From Nitrospiraceae bacterium UBA2166 (GTDB taxonomy: Bacteria > Nitrospirota > Nitrospiria > Nitrospirales > UBA2166), in the NCBI GenBank assembly GCA_002328825.1, contig DCWI01000008.1:1391-12022 (forward strand): 10,632 bases of DNA, given 5' to 3'. Positions 6,459 through 10,632 of the stretch are shown one piece after another. Each line of letters opens with the position of its first letter. Positions within the stretch are counted from its first letter, which is position 1. The notes under the pieces were generated by a model. It worked only from the letters and a program-made list of their open reading frames with translations. It searched no databases and was not told the DNA's origin. Both the position numbers and the translations under genes were made by a program.

Positions 6459-7483
6459 GTCAGAATGTTGTGAACGTGGGAGTAGTTGGAGTGGGATCAT
6501 TTGGTCAGCATCATGCACGGATCTATGCAGAGCATTCTGTTGCAAGACTCGTTGGTGTTTTTGATAGTTCTGTGGAGCGTGCACGTGAGATTGCGCAGCG
6601 CTATGAGTGTGGGCAGTTTTCAGATCTTGGATCACTCTTGGCTGCAGTAGATGCCGTCAGTCTTGTAATCCCAGCTGTTGACCACGCCAAAATTGCTAAG
6701 CAATGTCTTGAGCATGGGGTGCATGTTTTGGTTGAAAAGCCTATTGCAACAATTGTTGAGGATGGGAAACAGTGTGTTGCACTCGCAGAGGAGCGGAGAT
6801 GTGTCTATCAAGTAGGGCACCTTGAACGGTTTAATGCGGCTCTGCTTTCCTTAAAAGATATGATCACTGCTCCTTATTTTATTGATAGCCACCGTTTTAG
6901 TGAGTTCTCAGGCCGTAGTATGGATGTTGATGTGGTGCTTGATCTTATGATTCATGACCTCGACCTGCTCTTGTGGCTTGTTGGGAGTGAGGTAGAGAAT
7001 GTTTATGCATCAGGCGTGAGTGTGCGGTCTTCTAGTCTGGATATTGCCAATGCCAGAATTGTATTTTGCAATGGATGTGTTGCTAATGTGTCTGCAAATA
7101 GAGTCTCATCTGAAAGAGTTCGTAACATGACAATTGCTCAGCCAGAGAACGTCTTTCTGGTAAATCTTGCCTTGGGTACTGTTTGCGTGTACTCGAATCT
7201 TGCGCAAATGAAATCAGATAAAGAGCGCTTTATGCACGAATTTATGGGACATGATGATGAGCCGCTCCGACGAGAGCTTGATTCTTTCCTTGGATGCATT
7301 CAGCAGGACACGGAGCCTCTGGTCTCTGGTCGTGATGGGTTAGCAGCCCTACAGCTTGCGCATCGTGTGCTCGATGAAATTCATTCCCATGCTCGTCACG
7401 AAGCAGGCACACTGCCTAGCCCTCTTGCCTCTAGTGTAAATATGCCATTTCCTGATAAGGTCGAAACCGTTAGCCAGAGATAG
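6455..7483 (+). CDS. Gfo/Idh/MocA-family NAD(P)-dependent oxidoreductase, GnnA-like
   Basis: The 342-residue protein has a Rossmann dinucleotide-binding start (NVGVVGVGSFGQHHARIY, with G12, G14 and G17), an acidic residue after the second strand (D37), the family motif VLVEKP (91-96, with Lys95), GHLERFN (121-127) and the C-terminal-domain motif MIHDLDLLL (165-173), where H167 is the likely catalytic residue. It lies inside the lipid A operon between lpxI and lpxB, overlapping the lpxI stop by four bases. The best-known member in such a place is GnnA of Acidithiobacillus ferrooxidans and Leptospira. GnnA oxidises the 3-hydroxyl of UDP-GlcNAc, and the aminotransferase GnnB then makes UDP-GlcNAc3N. 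No gnnB is present in this window, so the GnnA role is an inference from family and location. Related genes of unproven function sit beside lpxB in other phyla. Family is secure; substrate is open. Confidence 0.85.
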   Translation: MSQNVVNVGVVGVGSFGQHHARIYAEHSVARLVGVFDSSVERAREIAQRYECGQFSDLGSLLAAVDAVSLVIPAVDHAKIAKQCLEHGVHVLVEKPIATIVEDGKQCVALAEERRCVYQVGHLERFNAALLSLKDMITAPYFIDSHRFSEFSGRSMDVDVVLDLMIHDLDLLLWLVGSEVENVYASGVSVRSSSLDIANARIVFCNGCVANVSANRVSSERVRNMTIAQPENVFLVNLALGTVCVYSNLAQMKSDKERFMHEFMGHDDEPLRRELDSFLGCIQQDTEPLVSGRDGLAALQLAHRVLDEIHSHARHEAGTLPSPLASSVNMPFPDKVETVSQR

Positions 7484-7484
7484 T

Positions 7485-8645
7485 ATGCAACGATTGCTAA
7501 TCGTTGCTGGTGAGTTGTCTGGTGACATGCACGGTGCCAGACTTACCAAGGCTCTGAAACGGATAGATCCATCGCTCACCATCCTTGGTGTTGGTGGGCG
7601 CAATATGAGGGAAGCTGGCGTTGATCTTATTCACGGCATTGAACATCTTGATGTCGTTGGGGTTCCTGGAGTTCAGCAAGTTAAAGCGGTATTCCGGACA
7701 TACTTTGCCGTTCGTAGTTTTCTCAAAGCAACGCCACCAGATTTAGTGATTTTAATTGATAACCCGGGGCTCAATATTCGTATTGCTTTGATGGCGAAAA
7801 AGCTAGGAATTTCAGTCGTTTACTACATTGCACCTCAAATATGGGCTTGGCATCGATCTCGGTTAAAATTGCTTGCTCGGGTTGTTGATCATCTGATCGT
7901 TATTCTTCCATTTGAAGAGAAACTGTTTCGTTCTGCCGGTATTCCTTGTACATTCGTTGGACATCCACTGCTAGACGAAATCACGGGAGATGGACAGGAT
8001 AAAAATGATTTACGTAAGGACTTTTTGCTTGAGGAATCTGTTCCTGTGATTGCGATTCTTCCCGGTAGTCGCATGCGAGAAATCCAGATGCATCTTCCCT
8101 TGATGTTGGAAGCACTGATGAAGGTTTGTCCGTCTATACAATTTCAGGTCATTCTTCCCATTGCTCACTCTGTTGATCAGGAAGTTGTTACGGCCGTATG
8201 TCGACAGTATCCATTGAAGGTGAAATGTGTTCTCGGTCAAGCTCTTGACGTGATGAGGTCTTCAGATGTGGTGATCGTTGCATCTGGAACGGCTACTTTG
8301 CAGGCAGGATTTCTTGGAATTCCAATGATTATAGTGTATCGCACGTCTTGGGTGACGCACTTTTTGGCACGCTGGCTTGTCCAGGTTGAATGGATTGGGC
8401 TTGTGAATATTGTTATGGAGCGGAGTGTGGTCCCTGAACTTATCCAAGGACAAGCTACTGCTTTTCGGCTTGCAGGGTTGATTCAAACGTTATTGTCGGA
8501 TAAAGCCGCGTACCAGTGTATGTCTAACAATCTTTCGGGTGTTCGAAGGAAATTTGATCGTTCAGGTGCCACTGATCGTGCGGCCGCTGTGATTGTGAAA
8601 CATCTGATGAAGACTTCTGGAGGAGTAGAGAATTCTACTGAGTAG
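7485..8645 (+). CDS. lpxB: Lipid-A-disaccharide synthase LpxB
   Basis: LpxB (glycosyltransferase family 19) joins UDP-2,3-diacylglucosamine and lipid X into the tetra-acyl disaccharide 1-phosphate at the inner face of the cytoplasmic membrane. The 386-residue length matches E. coli (382). Visible motifs: AGELSGD (8-14), LIDNPGLN (90-97, containing D92, the essential aspartate), YYIAPQIWAW (113-122), LPFE (141-144), FVGHP (157-161), LPGSR (192-196) and SGTATL (267-272). Odd points: Q273 follows SGTATL where E. coli LpxB has Glu, and the later N308 segment reads NIVMER instead of the more usual NI-AGR pattern. The gene starts one base after the preceding stop with no clear ribosome binding site, implying coupling. 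It depends directly on the lpxI product made by the gene two places upstream. Confidence 0.95.
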   Translation: MQRLLIVAGELSGDMHGARLTKALKRIDPSLTILGVGGRNMREAGVDLIHGIEHLDVVGVPGVQQVKAVFRTYFAVRSFLKATPPDLVILIDNPGLNIRIALMAKKLGISVVYYIAPQIWAWHRSRLKLLARVVDHLIVILPFEEKLFRSAGIPCTFVGHPLLDEITGDGQDKNDLRKDFLLEESVPVIAILPGSRMREIQMHLPLMLEALMKVCPSIQFQVILPIAHSVDQEVVTAVCRQYPLKVKCVLGQALDVMRSSDVVIVASGTATLQAGFLGIPMIIVYRTSWVTHFLARWLVQVEWIGLVNIVMERSVVPELIQGQATAFRLAGLIQTLLSDKAAYQCMSNNLSGVRRKFDRSGATDRAAAVIVKHLMKTSGGVENSTE

Positions 8646-8652
8646 TTGACTA

Positions 8653-10389
8653 ATGAAACACTCTGAAGGCATCACAAACTATCTTCGTCTTCTCCGTTAT
8701 TTGGACCCATATTGGAGGCGTCTTGTGATCGCGGTGGTGTGTTCGGCGTTTGTGGCTGGCTTTACTGGAATGTACGCTTACCTTGCGCGACCAGTGCTGG
8801 ACGATATCTTTATCAACAAAGATATGCAGATGCTTATTGTTTTGCCACTCATTCTTCTCGTGATTTCTCTACTAAAAGGGGTATTTACCTATGCTCAAGC
8901 GTATCTGATGCACTATGTTGGATTACGTGTGGTAGCTGATGTCCGTGATCGGCTGTACAAACACTTGATTTCTCTTCCTCTTGCCTTTCATGTTAAGAAT
9001 GCGTCTGGGCGTTTATTGGCACGAGTGTTAGATGATGTCCATCTCTTTCAAGAGGCTGTCTCGGGAATTTTTAAAGATGTTATTCAGCAGAGTTTGACCG
9101 TTCTTGTACTTGTCTGTGTAATCTTTTATCAGAATTCGAAATTAGCTCTTCTCGCAGTGGTTGTCCTTCCAGTATCGATCTATCCCATGTTGAAGCTTGG
9201 TAAGCGTCTTCGAAGCGTTGCTTTGACCGGACAAGAACGCATTGCTGACCTTGCCTCGCTCATCAAGGAAAGTCTTACTGGCATTCGAGTCGTCAAGGCG
9301 TTTGTGCGTGAAGCTTTTGAGGCAGACCGCTTCCATAATGTTAATACAAACTACTTTCGAGCTACTATGAAGGGTGCGCAAGTTGCAGCGTTCACGTCTC
9401 CGGTAATGGAATTTGTGGGTTCGATTGGTGTTGCAGGCGTTGTGTGGTACGGCGGTTATCTCGTGATGCAAGACGTTATGACACCAGGAGGCTTTGCCTC
9501 GTTTCTGACAGCCGTTTTCCTACTCTATAATCCCATCCGTCGACTTGCTCATGCAAATAACACGATTCAACGCGCTTTGGCGGCAGCCCAGCGTATTTTT
9601 GCGGTTCTTGATGAACAAACTGATTACGCTCTGGATCGGGGACAGTGCGTGCTCCCTGCGGTAAAAGGAGCCATTGAGCTTCGAGATGTGACTTTCTATT
9701 ATGCGGAGGCAGAAACGCCTGCACTTGCCGAGATTAACGTTACTGTAGGAGCAGGAGAGGTTGTGGCGTTGGTGGGGCCTAGCGGGAGTGGAAAAACGAC
9801 GTTTGTAAATCTGATTCCCCGGTTCTATGATCCGACAAATGGTAAAATCTTTTTTGATGGGCATAATATTCGCGAAGTGTCACTGCAATCCTTGCGGCAG
9901 CAGATTGGCATGGTTTCACAGGACGTATTGCTATTTGAAGGGACAATTCGAAGCAATATTGCGTATGGACGTGATGAGCTTGAAATGGATAAAGTTGTTG
10001 CGGCAGCAGAAGGTGCTTATGCTCATAATTTCATCACTCAATTGCCGGGCGAATATGATGCTGTTATCGGAGAAAATGGCATCAAACTTTCTGGAGGTGA
10101 GCGTCAGCGAATTGCGATTGCACGAGCGATGTTGCGTAATCCAAAAGTGCTTATTCTTGATGAAGCCACTGCTGCTTTAGATGCTGCTTCGGAACAGATG
10201 GTTCAGCTAGCCTTGGTCAATCTTATGAAAGGAAGAACCACGTTCGTAGTTGCACATCGATTCTCAACAATTCGGCAGGCTGATCGGATTATCGTGCTCA
10301 ATCATGGGAAGATTGTTGAAACTGGAAACCATGAAGCTTTGCTGGATCAAGATGGAGTCTATACCTATCTCCATCGGATACAGGGTTGA
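8653..10389 (+). CDS. msbA: Lipid A export ATP-binding/permease protein MsbA
   Basis: This 578-residue ABC half-transporter (E. coli MsbA is 582) flips lipid A-core across the inner membrane as a homodimer. A six-helix membrane domain occupies about residues 20-310, with clear hydrophobic segments near 24-44, 61-80, 145-175 and 255-292 and the family loop LISLPLAFH near 105-113. The ATPase domain has Walker A GPSGSGKTT (375-383, Lys381), Q-loop Gln423, signature LSGGERQR (479-486), Walker B VLILDE (499-504, catalytic Glu504), D-loop near 507-510 and H-loop His535, so it appears fully active. By sequence alone other exporters of the same family are possible, but position right after lpxB supports lipid A transport. 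It starts seven bases after lpxB. The strong GGAGGAG at 8619-8625 is 27 bases away, too far to be its ribosome binding site, so coupling is likely. Confidence 0.92.
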   Translation: MKHSEGITNYLRLLRYLDPYWRRLVIAVVCSAFVAGFTGMYAYLARPVLDDIFINKDMQMLIVLPLILLVISLLKGVFTYAQAYLMHYVGLRVVADVRDRLYKHLISLPLAFHVKNASGRLLARVLDDVHLFQEAVSGIFKDVIQQSLTVLVLVCVIFYQNSKLALLAVVVLPVSIYPMLKLGKRLRSVALTGQERIADLASLIKESLTGIRVVKAFVREAFEADRFHNVNTNYFRATMKGAQVAAFTSPVMEFVGSIGVAGVVWYGGYLVMQDVMTPGGFASFLTAVFLLYNPIRRLAHANNTIQRALAAAQRIFAVLDEQTDYALDRGQCVLPAVKGAIELRDVTFYYAEAETPALAEINVTVGAGEVVALVGPSGSGKTTFVNLIPRFYDPTNGKIFFDGHNIREVSLQSLRQQIGMVSQDVLLFEGTIRSNIAYGRDELEMDKVVAAAEGAYAHNFITQLPGEYDAVIGENGIKLSGGERQRIAIARAMLRNPKVLILDEATAALDAASEQMVQLALVNLMKGRTTFVVAHRFSTIRQADRIIVLNHGKIVETGNHEALLDQDGVYTYLHRIQG

Positions 10390-10400
10390 GCAGGTGCACG

Positions 10401-10632
10401 ATGGTGCAGTTTGTCGTAAGGCATATGTTTCCTCTGCTTGGATCAGTGTTATTGCGACTATATGTTAAAACTTTACGCATACATACGCTATATCCAGAAC
10501 GAGTTGATCTGTTTCACAAAAAACGGATGCCCGTGATCATTGCTTTTTGGCATGGGCGTCAGTTAATGATGCCGTTTGCGTACCGAGGGTTATCAGGGTA
10601 CGTATTAGTAAGCCAGCATCGTGATGGTGAAT
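10401..10632 (+). CDS. DUF374 lysophospholipid-acyltransferase-like protein, N-terminal part
   Basis: The frame from ATG 10401 is open for 77 residues to the right edge. It shows the DUF374 pattern: a hydrophobic/basic N-terminal segment (FPLLGSVLLRLYVKTLRIHT), then MPVIIAFWHGRQLMMP (43-58, containing FWHGR) and VLVSQHRDGE (68-77). Proteins of this group belong to the LPLAT superfamily. One member, LpxJ of Campylobacter, is a late lipid A acyltransferase, and others cluster with msbA and waaA. A role in adding a secondary acyl chain to lipid A is therefore likely but unproven here. CAGGTG at 10391-10396 can act as a ribosome binding site; the gap after msbA is 11 bases. Most of the protein lies beyond the window. 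Confidence 0.82.
   Translation, partial: MVQFVVRHMFPLLGSVLLRLYVKTLRIHTLYPERVDLFHKKRMPVIIAFWHGRQLMMPFAYRGLSGYVLVSQHRDGE

Noticed and set aside
9142..9864. Several overlapping minus-strand frames opposite msbA (82-114 residues)
   Set aside because: All lie opposite conserved transporter and ATPase sequence and show no domain, signal or expression features.
10250..10480. Short frames on both strands across the msbA end
   Set aside because: They overlap the msbA C-terminus and the DUF374 start, both of which are recognisable proteins in their own frame.
1..10632. Defence island, CRISPR array, mobile element or novel multi-gene system
   Set aside because: Every gene is recognisable envelope or protease machinery in tight operon order; no direct-repeat arrays, transposase, integrase, tRNA or attachment-like repeats were seen.

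Overview
The window carries a divergent pair of transcription units from a diderm (outer-membrane, LPS-making) bacterium. All coding space is standard envelope-biogenesis and protein-quality-control machinery. I see no mobile element, CRISPR array, RNA gene or prophage remnant. Composition is moderate to slightly AT-rich and even across the genes. The use of LpxI rather than LpxH, a Gfo/Idh/MocA oxidoreductase between lpxI and lpxB, and a DUF374 acyltransferase after msbA point away from enterobacteria. They fit groups such as Nitrospirota or the former deltaproteobacteria, but I cannot fix the taxon from this sequence.

Layout: on the minus strand, 1058 to the left edge encodes the N-terminal part of Lon protease, cut just before its Walker A motif. 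A 247-base intergenic region (1059-1305) follows. It holds a good sigma-70-like promoter for the plus-strand operon, a plausible lon promoter, and three copies of a 12-base motif in alternating orientation. On the plus strand a tightly packed operon then runs off the right edge: bamA, ompH/skp, fabZ, lpxA, lpxI, a GnnA-like oxidoreductase, lpxB, msbA and a DUF374 acyltransferase (partial). Several junctions are 4-base start/stop overlaps (GTGA, ATGA, ATGA); the rest are gaps of 1-13 bases, so translational coupling is likely.

How the genes work together: LpxA starts lipid A synthesis, LpxI makes lipid X, LpxB makes the disaccharide, MsbA flips the product across the inner membrane, and the DUF374 protein may add a late acyl chain. 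FabZ supplies the fatty-acid elongation pathway that competes with LpxA for 3-hydroxyacyl-ACP. Skp and BamA deliver and insert outer-membrane proteins. lpxD, lpxC, lpxK and waaA are not in the window, and lpxD is missing from the slot it often occupies between skp and fabZ.

The points most worth a second look are (1) the oxidoreductase together with unusual LpxA active-site residues, which raises the possibility of lipid A built on a 2,3-diamino sugar, and (2) the uncharacterised operator-like repeats between lon and bamA. No clearly new system is visible.
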